Below, piece by piece: positions 43,240 through 52,240 of a DNA stretch of 64,000 bases. The notes under the pieces were generated by a model. The model was given only the letters and a program-made list of their open reading frames with translations. It made no database searches and was not told the DNA's origin. This DNA comes from Rhizobium mesosinicum (GTDB lineage: Bacteria; Pseudomonadota; Alphaproteobacteria; Rhizobiales; Rhizobiaceae): NCBI RefSeq assembly GCF_019511345.1, contig NZ_JAEUAK010000002.1:434001-498000 (forward strand), given 5' to 3'. Both the position numbers and the translations under genes were made by a program. The stretch's first letter is position 1, and every line of letters starts with the position of its first letter.

Positions 43240-44451
43240 ATGGCTCTCAGCGGCAAACGCATCCTCCTCATCATCTCGGGCGGCATCGCGGCCTATAAGA
43301 GCCTGGATCTCATCCGCCGCCTGCGCGAACGCGGCGCCTCCGTGCGCCCGATCATGACGAAGGGTGCGCAGGAATTCGTGACCTCGCTTGCCGTTGGCGC
43401 GCTTGCTGCAGACCATGTCTTTACCGATCTCTTCTCCCGACAGGACGAGCAGGACGTCGGCCATATCCGGCTGGCGCGCGATTGCGATCTGGTGCTGGTC
43501 GCGCCCGCAACAGCCGATCTCATGGCGAAGATGGCCAACGGATTAGCCGATGACCTCGCCACCACGGTGCTGCTCGCCACCGATCGGCCGGTGCTCGCGG
43601 CACCCGCGATGAACCCGAGGATGTGGGCGCATCCGGCGACGAAACGCAATATCGAGACATTGCGGCGCGACGGCATCCGCTTCATCGGCCCTGCTGCCGG
43701 CGAGATGGCGGAAAGCCGGGAAACCGGCACGGGCCGCATGGCCGAACCGCTGGAAATCGTCGCCGCTGCCGAGGCCCTGCTCGATGATGGTCCGAAGCCG
43801 CTTGCCGGCAAAAAAGCGATCGTCACCTCAGGCCCGACGCACGAGCCGATCGATCCGGTGCGCTATATCGCCAATCGCTCCTCCGGCCGGCAAGGCCATG
43901 CCATTGCCGCGGCGCTTGCGCGGCTCGGGGCGGATGTGACGCTGGTGTCCGGTCCGGTCACCATTCCCGATCCCGTCGGCGTCCGGATGCTGCATGTCGA
44001 GCGGGCCGAAGAGATGCGCGATGCCGTTCTCGCTGCCCTTCCCGCCGATGTCGCAGTGATGGTGGCTGCGGTTGCCGACTGGCGCGTCGCTTCGGCTGCC
44101 GACCAGAAGCTCAAGAAGCATCCGGGCGAATCCATTCCGACGCTGGCGCTGACGGAGAACCCGGATATTCTCAAGACCGTCGGTCATCACACGACGCGTC
44201 CGAAGCTGGTGATCGGGTTTGCTGCGGAGACACAGGATGTCGAAGCCAATGCCAGGCTGAAGCTGGAGCGCAAAGGCGCGGACCTGATCGTCGCCAATGA
44301 CGTCTCGCCGTCGACCGGCATCATGGGGGGTACGCGCAACAGCGTAAAACTCATCCGCCGCGACGGCATCGAACAATGGCCGGATCTATCCAAGGACGAG
44401 GTGGCGGAACGGCTAGCGGCGCTGATCGCCGAACAGCTTATGCAGAGATAG
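43240..44451 (+). CDS. coaBC: bifunctional phosphopantothenoylcysteine decarboxylase/phosphopantothenate-cysteine ligase
   Basis: 403 aa. The N-terminal flavin-dependent CoaC half (GGIAAYKSLDLIRRL, the substrate motif PAMNPRMW, and the catalytic-cysteine region near the centre of this half) is followed by CoaB (SGPTHEPIDPVRYIANRSSGRQG, the KLKKHPG lysine, and VIGFAAET). It makes 4'-phosphopantetheine for coenzyme A. In many alphaproteobacteria it directly follows ubiB and precedes dut; here both links are broken by accessory genes. Confidence 0.96.
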   Translation: MALSGKRILLIISGGIAAYKSLDLIRRLRERGASVRPIMTKGAQEFVTSLAVGALAADHVFTDLFSRQDEQDVGHIRLARDCDLVLVAPATADLMAKMANGLADDLATTVLLATDRPVLAAPAMNPRMWAHPATKRNIETLRRDGIRFIGPAAGEMAESRETGTGRMAEPLEIVAAAEALLDDGPKPLAGKKAIVTSGPTHEPIDPVRYIANRSSGRQGHAIAAALARLGADVTLVSGPVTIPDPVGVRMLHVERAEEMRDAVLAALPADVAVMVAAVADWRVASAADQKLKKHPGESIPTLALTENPDILKTVGHHTTRPKLVIGFAAETQDVEANARLKLERKGADLIVANDVSPSTGIMGGTRNSVKLIRRDGIEQWPDLSKDEVAERLAALIAEQLMQR

Positions 44452-45250
44452 AGAGAGGTTCCAGCCGTTTGGCTGCAGGCTCTTCCGGCTGGAAAGCCTT
44501 AATCTGGAGACCATCGGCACTGACGATCACCGCACTCCCATTAGGGATTTCCTGCCAGACATCACCATCGTCAGTCAGCGGCTCGGACACGAGGCAGTAG
44601 CCATTGGCTAGGGGCGAGGCATAGAGCGTCGGCGCCTTGCAGTCAGTGGCATAGCGGACCGCGTAAAGAGACTTCCCGTCCGAGAAGGCCGCGGTGAAGC
44701 GAAGCAGCGCGGAGCCAAGGATATTTTCCGCCAGGCCTTCGACGAAGGCGATGGTCCGGGCCACAGCGGCGACCGGCGCATCCCGGAGGCCGAACTGCAG
44801 AGCGAGCAGGAACATGAGTTCGGAATCCGTCGTGCCGCTGCGGGCATTAAAGAGCTCGTCGTCGAGCATGGTTTCCATCGGCCGACGCAGACGCTCGAAG
44901 CCGGAGATCTGGCCGTTATGCATGAAGGACCAGGTTTCGTGCGTGAATGGATGGCAGTTGTCGCGTCGCGTGCCGCCGCCGGTCGCGGCCCTCACATGGG
45001 CGAGGAACAGCGGCGAGCGGATCTGCCGGGCCAGGCTCTTCAGGTTGCAGTCGGACCATGCCGGCAGAATATCGCGGTAGCGGCCAGGTTCAGGCCGGTC
45101 ACCGTACCAGGCGACGCCGAAACCATCGCCATTCGTCGCCGTTTTGGCGCGGGTGGCGCAGTGGGATTGCTCGATCAGGGAATGGGCGGGCGAGGATACC
45201 AGTTCCTCCAGATAGAGGGGGTCTCCACGATAGGCTGCCCAGCGACACAT
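44438..45250 (-). CDS. class II glutamine amidotransferase (YafJ-like)
   Basis: 270 aa. After removal of Met1, Cys2 (MCRWAAY) is the N-terminal nucleophile. Glutamine-site segments NGDGFGVAWYG, AHVRAATGG, NCHPFTHETWSFMHNGQISG and TDSELMFLLAL are present. Related proteins include YafJ and EgtC of ergothioneine synthesis, but no egtB or egtD lies here and YafJ-type proteins are widespread, so a general YafJ-like label is safer. It converges with coaBC, overlapping by fourteen bases. Confidence 0.88.
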   Translation of the reverse strand: MCRWAAYRGDPLYLEELVSSPAHSLIEQSHCATRAKTATNGDGFGVAWYGDRPEPGRYRDILPAWSDCNLKSLARQIRSPLFLAHVRAATGGGTRRDNCHPFTHETWSFMHNGQISGFERLRRPMETMLDDELFNARSGTTDSELMFLLALQFGLRDAPVAAVARTIAFVEGLAENILGSALLRFTAAFSDGKSLYAVRYATDCKAPTLYASPLANGYCLVSEPLTDDGDVWQEIPNGSAVIVSADGLQIKAFQPEEPAAKRLEPLSISA

Positions 45251-45546
45251 GCTCTTGCTCCGGCCCGCCGCCTGCTGCGGCAGGAATGCTGAAAACGTCT
45301 TGGATTGTCCGACGCTACGGCTAATAAGGACTTAACAGGCACCCGATTTGCAAGGCAATGATGACAAATTCCTGACGCTGGCCGAGATCACTTTCCGCAA
45401 AAACGATGTGAAATTGCGTGATTGCGGCGGTGGAAAATCAGGCAATTGAACGACATAACCAGACGCCGGCTAAAAAACAGCCATGCACTTTGCTCTTGCA
45501 TCTCGGGAAAATCCGCCTACTTTTAAGTCATTATCAACGTAACGAA
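45251..45546. other. intergenic region upstream of the 23-codon ORF
   Basis: No gene seen. The last 100 bases are AT-richer and probably contain the promoter of the small transcript beginning before 45547, as well as the promoter of the divergent amidotransferase gene nearer 45251. Confidence 0.4.
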
Positions 45547-45560
45547 AGGAAGGTGATCCA

Positions 45561-45632
45561 ATGTCTAATGAGTTTTCGGACCTCGTAACAGGCATGGAAG
45601 TGGTGATGAAGGCGAGGCAGCCCTCGCTCTAA
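45561..45632 (+). CDS. 23-aa small ORF (unknown function)
   Basis: Begins MSNEFSDLVTG and ends in ARQPSL. It has a strong ribosome-binding site (GGAAGGTGA, five to six bases before the ATG). It matches no leader-peptide type I know: no runs of Trp, His, Leu or Cys. It lies inside a strongly structured transcript whose terminator separates it from gntR. It may be a translated leader, a small protein or a chance ORF on an sRNA. Confidence 0.5.
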   Translation: MSNEFSDLVTGMEVVMKARQPSL

Positions 45633-45692
45633 ACCCCACCTTCCTAGGGCCGCATGAGACGGTCCGGGCCGGTTACAGGCCAAACCTCATGG

Positions 45693-45720
45693 AAAGGGTC
45701 GCGAAAGCGGCCCTTTTTTA
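45693..45720 (+). terminator. Rho-independent terminator after the 23-codon ORF
   Basis: AAAGGGTCGC (45693-45702) pairs with GCGGCCCTTT (45707-45716), with one G-U pair, around a GAAA tetraloop, and is followed by T. An upstream GGGCCGC could compete for the 3' arm. Confidence 0.9.
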
Positions 45721-45768
45721 TTGCCTTCATTGCCCGTTGACGCATGAGCGGAAGAGCTTTATTCGTAT

Positions 45769-45783
45769 AGTCATCTGATGACT
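45769..45783. promoter_or_regulatory. 15-bp palindrome, candidate GntR operator
   Basis: AGTCATC-T-GATGACT is a perfect inverted repeat 16 bases before the GTG start of the gntR gene. TCATC/GATGA half-sites are usual for FCD-type GntR proteins, so autoregulation of the gntR-MFS operon is likely. Confidence 0.6.
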
Positions 45784-45798
45784 TTATGAGTTAAACCA

Positions 45799-46476
45799 GT
45801 GCAACCTCTCAACAAGACCAATCTTGCCGACACCGCCACGGAAGCGATCCGCAACGAGATACTTGCCAAACGCTGGGCGGTCGGAGAGAAACTGCCAAAC
45901 GAGACCTCACTTTCGGCCATGCTTTCGGTCAGTCGCGGCACAGTGCGAGAGGCTGTGCGTGTCCTCGTGTCGCAGGGCCTTTTGGAAACGCGGCAGGGCT
46001 CCGGCACCTATGTGCTTTCGACCACCGATAACAGCCGTGCGCTCACCATGGCGCGGCGCACCAGCCTACGCGACCAGTTCGAGGCGCGCTGCGCGCTTGA
46101 TGTCGAAGGCGCACGGCTCGTCGCCATCCGCAAGACACCCGGCATCATCGCCGGGCTTCGTGCGTTGCTTGCCGAACGCGGCAATTATGAAGGCGGCGAT
46201 GCGGCAGGGTTCATCGAACGCGACCTTGCCTTCCACAAGGCCGTCATAGCCGCCTCCGGTAACCGGGCCATGATCGAGATCTATGATTTCTTCTCCGCCT
46301 CGATCGCGGAAACGATTGCCGCCACACTCGACAAGGCGATTCCCGAGCCTGACATGCAAGCACACCAGTCGATCGTCGACGCTATCGAAACCGGCAGCCC
46401 CGACAAGGCCGATGCAGCCGTGCGAGACTTCATGGCCCCCATCCTTTCCTCCCTCGACCGAATGCTTCTTTCATGA
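45799..46476 (+). CDS. GntR-family transcriptional regulator, FadR/FCD subgroup
   Basis: 225 aa. N-terminal winged helix (about residues 9-75: IRNEILAKRWAVGEKLPNETSLSAMLSVSRGTVREAVRVL and GLLETRQGSGTYV) followed by an all-helical FCD effector domain with histidines in ERDLAFHKAVIAASGN. It starts with GTG at 45799. Its stop overlaps the MFS transporter start (ATGA), so regulator and transporter are coupled, the regulator probably responding to the transported compound. A palindrome just upstream is a candidate operator. Confidence 0.92.
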   Translation: MQPLNKTNLADTATEAIRNEILAKRWAVGEKLPNETSLSAMLSVSRGTVREAVRVLVSQGLLETRQGSGTYVLSTTDNSRALTMARRTSLRDQFEARCALDVEGARLVAIRKTPGIIAGLRALLAERGNYEGGDAAGFIERDLAFHKAVIAASGNRAMIEIYDFFSASIAETIAATLDKAIPEPDMQAHQSIVDAIETGSPDKADAAVRDFMAPILSSLDRMLLS

Positions 46477-47765
46477 CAATGCCCATACAAAATGCCACAT
46501 CCTCGTTCGACGCAGTCGACGAGGCGATGATCGATGCCGAAATCGACAGCGTGCCTGTACCACTGCCGCCACAGAAGCAGAGCACGACGGCCCGCTTCCT
46601 GCTCGGTGCCAGCCTCGTGTTGATCGCCTTCAATCTGCGGCCGGTGTTTTCCAGCGCTTCCGCTCTGCTGCCGGAAATCCGCACCGAACTCGGCCTGTCG
46701 CCCCTCGGCACCAGTCTGCTGACGACCTTGCCCGTCGTTTGCCTCGGCGCTTTCTCGCCGCTGGCGCCGCGGCTTGCCCAGCGCATCGGCTCGGAGCGGA
46801 CGCTGCTCGGTGTGCTCCTGCTGCTGACGCTCGGTACGGCGCTGCGCGGTCTTTCCTCCGTCCCGCTGCTCTTTTTCGGCACGGCGCTTGCCGGTGCTGC
46901 GATCGCCATCGGCAACGTGCTGCTGCCCGGGCTGGTGAAACGCGACTTCGCCGCGAATACGGCGCTGATGACCGGCCTCTATACGATGGCGCTCTGCGCG
47001 GGCGCCGCCGGTGCCGCCGGCCTGACGCTACCGATCGAACATGCGCTCGGCGGCTCGCTGCAAGGCGCGCTCGCCATCTGGTCACTGCCTGCCCTCCTCG
47101 TTGGGCTGATCTGGCTGCCGCAGGTCTTTGCGAGCAGTCGACAGGCGCGGCGCAGCGGTTTCCGTGTCGATGGTCTGTGGCGGGACAAGCTCGCCTGGCA
47201 GGTCACGCTTTTCATGGGCCTGCAATCGGCGCTTGCCTATTGCGTCTTCGGCTGGCTGGTGCCGATCCTGCGCGAACGCGGACTTGACGGCGTTGTGGCC
47301 GGCGGCATCGTCTCGGTCTCCGTGATGGTACAGGCCGCCGCCTGTCTCGTCGTGCCGCATATCGCGGTACGCGGTAGGGATCAGCGCCTCATCAACGTGA
47401 CGCTCTGCGCCTTCGCCGTCGTCGCACTTCTCGGCCTCCTCTTTGCGCCGCTTTCCACCGTCTGGGTCTGGGCCGTGCTGCAGGGTATCGGTCAGGGCGG
47501 GCTGATCGCCGCGGCGATGACAGCCATCGTGCTGCGTTCGCGCGATCCGCATATCGCCGCTCACCTTTCCGGCATGGCGCAATGTGTGGGCTATCTGCTT
47601 GCCGCCATCGGCCCGTTCATCGTCGGTCTGATCCGCGGTTGGACTGGAAGTTTCGCCTGGTGCGCGGTGCTTTTCATCGCACTCGGCCTGGGCGCCGCCT
47701 TCAATGGGTGGCGGGCCGGCCGGGCGCTGCATGTGAAAGCGCGCACGATCGAGAAGGTCGAATGA
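46473..47765 (+). CDS. MFS transporter, CynX/NimT-like
   Basis: 430 aa with about twelve hydrophobic segments after a polar 40-residue N-terminus. The motif LIAFNLRPVFSSASALLPEIRTELGLSPLGTSLLTTLPVVCLG is characteristic of the CynX/NimT group (cyanate or 2-nitroimidazole transport). No cyanase gene is present, so the substrate is open. Coupled to the GntR gene by ATGA overlap. Confidence 0.88.
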   Translation: MTMPIQNATSSFDAVDEAMIDAEIDSVPVPLPPQKQSTTARFLLGASLVLIAFNLRPVFSSASALLPEIRTELGLSPLGTSLLTTLPVVCLGAFSPLAPRLAQRIGSERTLLGVLLLLTLGTALRGLSSVPLLFFGTALAGAAIAIGNVLLPGLVKRDFAANTALMTGLYTMALCAGAAGAAGLTLPIEHALGGSLQGALAIWSLPALLVGLIWLPQVFASSRQARRSGFRVDGLWRDKLAWQVTLFMGLQSALAYCVFGWLVPILRERGLDGVVAGGIVSVSVMVQAAACLVVPHIAVRGRDQRLINVTLCAFAVVALLGLLFAPLSTVWVWAVLQGIGQGGLIAAAMTAIVLRSRDPHIAAHLSGMAQCVGYLLAAIGPFIVGLIRGWTGSFAWCAVLFIALGLGAAFNGWRAGRALHVKARTIEKVE

Positions 47766-47863
47766 GCCGGGCTCACCTTCTTATCACCATCTCTTGATCT
47801 CCATCGAAGGAATCCGGCTGCTACCCTATCTCAGCCGCATTCTGACCCACCGGAGGAAAATCT

Positions 47864-49402
47864 TTGCGCTTCCGATCCGTGCTTCTGTTCGCCGCGCTGA
47901 CCGCTACGCTCGCGCCCGCCTTCTCATTTGCGCAGGAGGCTGGCGAACGACGCGCTCCTGCAGCACAGGGCTCTCCACGCGAAGGCGTCCTCAAGCTGCT
48001 GCCGGGCGATTCCGTCACCGATCACGAACTGAGGACGGCCGATGGACGCACGATCGCCTATACGGCCACGGCAGGCACGCTTGATCTCTTCGGCCAGGAT
48101 GGCGGACAGAACGCTGCAATCTTCTATACCGCTTATGTAGCCAAGGATGCCGGGCCGGACCGGCCGATCACCTTCGTTTTCAACGGGGGGCCTGGTGCGG
48201 CTTCCGCCTTCCTGCATCTTGGACTTGTCGGCCCGCGTATACTCGATTTCGGGCCTGACGGCCGTGACGGCGCAAATGCGAAGCTCGTTGACAACCCGCA
48301 TAGCTGGCTCGATTTCACCGATCTGGTGCTGATCGATCCTATCGGCACCGGCTGGAGCCGTACGGTGAAGGCGGATGACGCCTCGAACTATTACAATGTC
48401 GGCACCGACGCGCAGACGATGGCGAAGGTGATCGCCCTCTACGTCGCGCACAATAACCGCGGCAATTCTCCAAAATATCTGCTCGGCGAAAGCTATGGGG
48501 GTTTCCGCGCCGCCAAGGTCGCCTCGGCCCTGCAGCAGAGCCAGGGCATCATCATCGCCGGCACCGTCATGCTTTCGCCGCTGCTCGAAGGTCAGCTGAT
48601 GTTCGATGCCGACCACTTCGCGCTGGGTGCTGCGCTGGAATTCCCCTCATTGGCAGCCGCCGAAGCCGACCGGCGCAAGCGCTTCAGCGAATCCGGCCAG
48701 CGTGATGCTGAAAGGTTCGCGCTTGGAGACTACCTCACGACGCTCGCCGGCCCTGCACCGACAGGCGATGCGGCAACAAGCTTCTACAACAGGGTCTCCG
48801 ATCTCACAGGCATTCCGCTTGAAGTCGTCACCCGCAATCGCGGCTTTCTCGGCGATGCCTACGCGAAGCACTCCGGCAAGCAGCCGGGCGAGGTCATGAG
48901 CCCATACGATGCTGCCTTCGCAACACCTGACCCCTATCCGGAATCCGATTACGACCGAGGCGACGATGCGATCCTCGACGGCTTTACCAGGGCCTATGGC
49001 GGCGCCTTTGCCGACTATGCCCGCAACGAGCTCGGCTTCAAGACCGAGATGACCTACACGCTGCTCGAAAATGACATCAGCCAGCGCTGGGAGTGGGGCG
49101 GCGGCCGCGGCGGTGGTTCACGTTTCCAGGCGAGCGCCACCGACGATATCAGGCAGATGCTCGCCTCCAATCCGTCCTTCCACCTGCTGATCGCCCATGG
49201 CTACAGCGATCTCGTGACGCCCTATGGCGTCAGCCGCTATGTGGTGGATCACTTGCCGCCGTCCCTTGCGGGGAATCGTGTATCGCTGAAACTCTATCGT
49301 GGCGGGCATATGTTCTACACGACCGCCGGCCAGCGCGCCGCATTCACGACGGATGCAAAGGCCTTTTATGCCAAGCATCCCGCCAACCCGCCGGCGGATT
49401 GA
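47864..49402 (+). CDS. secreted S10-family serine carboxypeptidase-like protein
   Basis: 512 aa with an N-terminal signal peptide (about 1-23, ending SFAQ). The alpha/beta-hydrolase catalytic serine is in LLGESYGGFRA, the substrate-side FNGGPGAASAFLHLG near the start matches the S10 oxyanion region, and the C-terminal GGHMFY holds the catalytic histidine, with the aspartate in HGYSDLVTPYG. TTG start with GGAGGAAAA upstream. Periplasmic or exported peptidase; bacterial S10 substrates are poorly known. Confidence 0.88.
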   Translation: MRFRSVLLFAALTATLAPAFSFAQEAGERRAPAAQGSPREGVLKLLPGDSVTDHELRTADGRTIAYTATAGTLDLFGQDGGQNAAIFYTAYVAKDAGPDRPITFVFNGGPGAASAFLHLGLVGPRILDFGPDGRDGANAKLVDNPHSWLDFTDLVLIDPIGTGWSRTVKADDASNYYNVGTDAQTMAKVIALYVAHNNRGNSPKYLLGESYGGFRAAKVASALQQSQGIIIAGTVMLSPLLEGQLMFDADHFALGAALEFPSLAAAEADRRKRFSESGQRDAERFALGDYLTTLAGPAPTGDAATSFYNRVSDLTGIPLEVVTRNRGFLGDAYAKHSGKQPGEVMSPYDAAFATPDPYPESDYDRGDDAILDGFTRAYGGAFADYARNELGFKTEMTYTLLENDISQRWEWGGGRGGGSRFQASATDDIRQMLASNPSFHLLIAHGYSDLVTPYGVSRYVVDHLPPSLAGNRVSLKLYRGGHMFYTTAGQRAAFTTDAKAFYAKHPANPPAD

Positions 49403-49450
49403 AGACGATCAAGGGTTGCCGGAGGGGCGCACTGACCTATTTTCTCCGGC

Positions 49451-50248
49451 ATGGCAAATAGCAATCAGCTACCAGAAGCTCCGCCATCCGGCAGCGCCTC
49501 CCGGCAGGAAGAAACCCTCTCCACACTCTCTTCTTATCTTCAAAACGGCGCACTCTTCCTCGATATCGACGGCACGCTCCTCGATCTTGCGCCGACACCG
49601 GATGAGATATTCGTGCCGCCGGCACTTCCTGCGCAGCTCGACGCGGTGTCGCAGAGGCTGGGCAGGGCGTTGGCTCTGGTGACGGGGCGAGGTCTTACCT
49701 ATGCCGACCGCCTCTTTGCTCCATACCAGTTTCCCACCGCCGGACTACATGGAGCCGAGCGCCGCAGCCCTGACGGCAGCATCTTCAAGGTGGAGCCGAC
49801 AGGCGAGTTCGAGAGACTGAAGATCGCGCTTCGGGCAGAAACGGCGGGCTGGACGGGCATCGTCATCGAGGATAAGGGCGCGGCTGTCGCTGCACATTTC
49901 CGCCTTGCGCCGGCGCGGCAGGCGGAACTGACTGAACTTATGCAGCGTTTCCTGAACCGCGCAGGACCGGATTGGACCCTGCAGCATGGCAAGATGGTTC
50001 TCGAAATCCGGCCCGCCAGAGCCAACAAGGGCGATGCATTGGAGAGTTTTCTCGCAACTCCAGCCTTCCGCGGTCGTCATCCGATCGCCATCGGAGACGA
50101 TGTCACCGACGAGGCGATGTTCAGCATGGCGAACCGGCTCGGCGGTTACTCCATCCGCGTCGGCCCGCCGTCTGCCGAGACCGCCGCTCGCGGCACTCTG
50201 CCTTCCGCGGAAGCGGTCCGCGAGATCGTCGCGCGTTTTGCCGGCTGA
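49451..50248 (+). CDS. otsB: trehalose-6-phosphate phosphatase
   Basis: 265 aa HAD-superfamily phosphatase. Catalytic motif I is FLDIDGTLLDL, motif III/IV contains IAIGDDVTDEAMF. It dephosphorylates trehalose 6-phosphate to trehalose, an osmo- and desiccation protectant. It precedes otsA by 39 bases on the same strand, so both enzymes of the OtsAB route are made from one transcript. Confidence 0.94.
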   Translation: MANSNQLPEAPPSGSASRQEETLSTLSSYLQNGALFLDIDGTLLDLAPTPDEIFVPPALPAQLDAVSQRLGRALALVTGRGLTYADRLFAPYQFPTAGLHGAERRSPDGSIFKVEPTGEFERLKIALRAETAGWTGIVIEDKGAAVAAHFRLAPARQAELTELMQRFLNRAGPDWTLQHGKMVLEIRPARANKGDALESFLATPAFRGRHPIAIGDDVTDEAMFSMANRLGGYSIRVGPPSAETAARGTLPSAEAVREIVARFAG

Positions 50249-50287
50249 TTGCGTCTTTGCAGTTATTTCCAATGAAAGGAATTTTTC

Positions 50288-51661
50288 ATGAGCCGACTTG
50301 TCGTCGTTTCCAACCGCGTCCCCGTGCAGGAAAAAAAGGGGGCCGCGTCCGCCGGAGGGCTTGCCGTGGCGCTGGAAGCCGCCCTCGAAAAGCGCGGCGG
50401 CATCTGGATGGGTTGGTCGGGAAGGATCAACGAAGAAGGCGAACCCGGCCCGCTTTCAATCGAGCAGCGGGGCAACATCACCTATGCACTGACCGACCTG
50501 ACATCCAAGGATGTCGACGAATATTACTTCGGTTTCGCCAACCGCATGCTCTGGCCGATCTGTCATTACCGGCTGGATCTCGCAGAATATGGGCGTACGG
50601 AAATGGCCGGCTATTTCCGTGTCAACCGCTTCTTCGCGCATCGGCTGGCGCCTCTGATCAAGCCTGACGACATCATCTGGGTCCACGACTACCATCTGAT
50701 CCCGCTCGCCGCCGAGTTACGGCGGATGGGCATCAAGAACAAGATCGGCTTCTTCCTGCACATCCCCTGGCCGCCGGCCGACGTGCTTTTCGCCATGCCC
50801 GTCCATGAGGAAATCATGCGGGGGCTTGCCGCCTACGATCTCGTCGGCTTCCAGACCGATCATGACCTCGAAAACTTCGCGGGCTGCCTCCGCCGCGAGG
50901 AGATGGGTGACATGATCGACGAAGGGCGTTTCATCGCCGGCGAACGCACGTTCCGCGGCGGCGCCTATCCGATCGCTATCGAGACGGCCGCCTTCGCTGA
51001 ATTTGCCAGGAGGGCCGGCAGCCACAGCATGGTCTTGAAGGCACAGCAGAGCATCGAAGACCGCAGTCTCATCATCGGCGTCGACCGGCTGGATTATTCC
51101 AAGGGTATCACTCAGCGCATCGACGCATTCGAACATTTCGTCACCAACAACCCGGCGCATCAGCGCAAGGTCACCTATCTGCAGATCACGCCGAAATCCC
51201 GTTCGGAAGTGCCTGAATACGAGGCGATGCAGCGCATGGTCGCCGAACAGGCCGGCCGCGTGAACGGTGCACTCGGCACGGTCGACTGGGTGCCGATCCG
51301 CTATATCAACCGTTCTGTCAGCCGCCCGGTACTTGCCGGCCTGTACCGGCTCGCCAAAGTCGGCCTCGTTACGCCCTTGCGCGACGGCATGAACCTCGTC
51401 GCCAAAGAATATGTTGCCGCGCAGGATCCAGATGATCCGGGTGTGCTGGTGCTTTCCCGTTTTGCCGGCGCGGCGCGTGAACTGAACGGCGCACTGCTGG
51501 TTAATCCCTACGACATCGTCGGTACATCCAACGCGCTGGCGCGCGGCCTCAATATGCCGCTCGACGAGCGCCGCGACCGCTGGCGGCGAATGATGAATCA
51601 TCTGCTGGAGCACGATGTCTCGCGCTGGTGCGATGACTTCCTGGGCGACCTCGCCGCCTGA
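50288..51661 (+). CDS. otsA: alpha,alpha-trehalose-phosphate synthase (UDP-forming)
   Basis: 457 aa GT20 glycosyltransferase joining UDP-glucose and glucose 6-phosphate. Seen: VVVSNRVPV at the N-terminus, [27 protein letters not shown], and the nucleotide-sugar site [25 protein letters not shown] precedes the ATG. Together with otsB it gives trehalose under osmotic or drying stress, important in rhizobia for survival and for nodulation competitiveness. Confidence 0.96.
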   Translation: MSRLVVVSNRVPVQEKKGAASAGGLAVALEAALEKRGGIWMGWSGRINEEGEPGPLSIEQRGNITYALTDLTSKDVDEYYFGFANRMLWPICHYRLDLAEYGRTEMAGYFRVNRFFAHRLAPLIKPDDIIWVHDYHLIPLAAELRRMGIKNKIGFFLHIPWPPADVLFAMPVHEEIMRGLAAYDLVGFQTDHDLENFAGCLRREEMGDMIDEGRFIAGERTFRGGAYPIAIETAAFAEFARRAGSHSMVLKAQQSIEDRSLIIGVDRLDYSKGITQRIDAFEHFVTNNPAHQRKVTYLQITPKSRSEVPEYEAMQRMVAEQAGRVNGALGTVDWVPIRYINRSVSRPVLAGLYRLAKVGLVTPLRDGMNLVAKEYVAAQDPDDPGVLVLSRFAGAARELNGALLVNPYDIVGTSNALARGLNMPLDERRDRWRRMMNHLLEHDVSRWCDDFLGDLAA

Positions 51662-51751
51662 ACGGTCTGCCAGGCGCGCCACCATAGACTGCTCTCTGCA
51701 AGAACGGCGCCATGGCATGGCGCTGTCGCGGTTGTGCAGCGCTGCGGCACT

Positions 51752-52153
51752 TCAGGCCGGCAGCGGGTTTTCCGGCCAGTCCGCCGTCATATCCGCTTGA
51801 ACCGGCCGCTCAAGATAGGTGGAAAGGGCCACATAGCTCTTTGTACCTGTCACACCGGGAACGGCATGAACTTGCGAGAGAAAGGCTTCCAGTGCGCGAG
51901 GGCTTCCTGAGCCAACTTGAAGATAACGCTGGCATCGCCGGCAACCCAATGCATCCCCTCCACCTCGGGAAAGCGGCAGAGCTGCATCAGCCTTTCGCTT
52001 TTGCCCCAGCCCGCGGCCTCGACATGCACGAAGGCCAGCAGCGGCTTGCCGAGCGCCATGCCATCGAGCGCAGCATGCGCGCCTTTCGTGCGCCAGACAG
52101 GCGCAGCCGCTGGCTGGCGCGTCTGCTGCCCGGCTGGACCGCCGCAGCATCAC
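51752..52153 (-). pseudogene. frameshifted Lrp/AsnC-family regulator
   Basis: Two reading frames on the minus strand carry adjacent pieces of one Lrp protein. The first (about 52080-51925) gives ALGKPLLAFVHVEAAGWGKSER and FPEVEGMHWVAGDASVIFK, the first part of the ligand-binding domain. The second (about 51927-51752) continues with VGSGSPRALEAFLSQVHAVPG and TGTKSYVALSTYLERPVQ. The break is near 51925, consistent with a small indel. The N-terminal helix-turn-helix is not recognisable upstream, so that part seems eroded. The gene would have been convergent with otsA. Confidence 0.8.
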
Positions 52154-52240
52154 GACAACGATGCTGATGCCACACAGACGGGGGCAATTGCCCTCCGGAG
52201 TCGCGTCGTCGAGTTCCTTGCCGAACGGCTGGCGGCGTGA

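Larger units (their letters stand above)
45547..45720 (+). ncRNA. candidate structured RNA with mini-ORF, SD/anti-SD pairing and terminator
   Basis: AGGAAGGTG (45547-45555) is the Shine-Dalgarno of a 23-codon ORF, and CACCTTCCT (45637-45645), right after its stop, is its exact 9-base complement. Then GGGCCGC (45647-45653) is an exact complement of the terminator 3' arm GCGGCCC (45707-45713), while CATGAG/CTCATG (45653-45658 with 45686-45691) and GGCC/GGCC (45667-45670 with 45678-45681) form a nested hairpin. The alternative pairings suggest an attenuator or a regulated dual-function sRNA. I do not recognise a known RNA family. Confidence 0.5.

Noticed and set aside
43098-43298. 66-codon ORF before coaBC
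   Set aside because: It runs into coaBC in another frame, has no ribosome-binding site and resembles no known small protein.
44438-45250. EgtC of ergothioneine biosynthesis, as a counterpart to the catabolic operon
   Set aside because: The protein belongs to a broad YafJ/EgtC family, and no egtB, egtD or egtA gene is in the window; closeness to the operon is probably coincidence.
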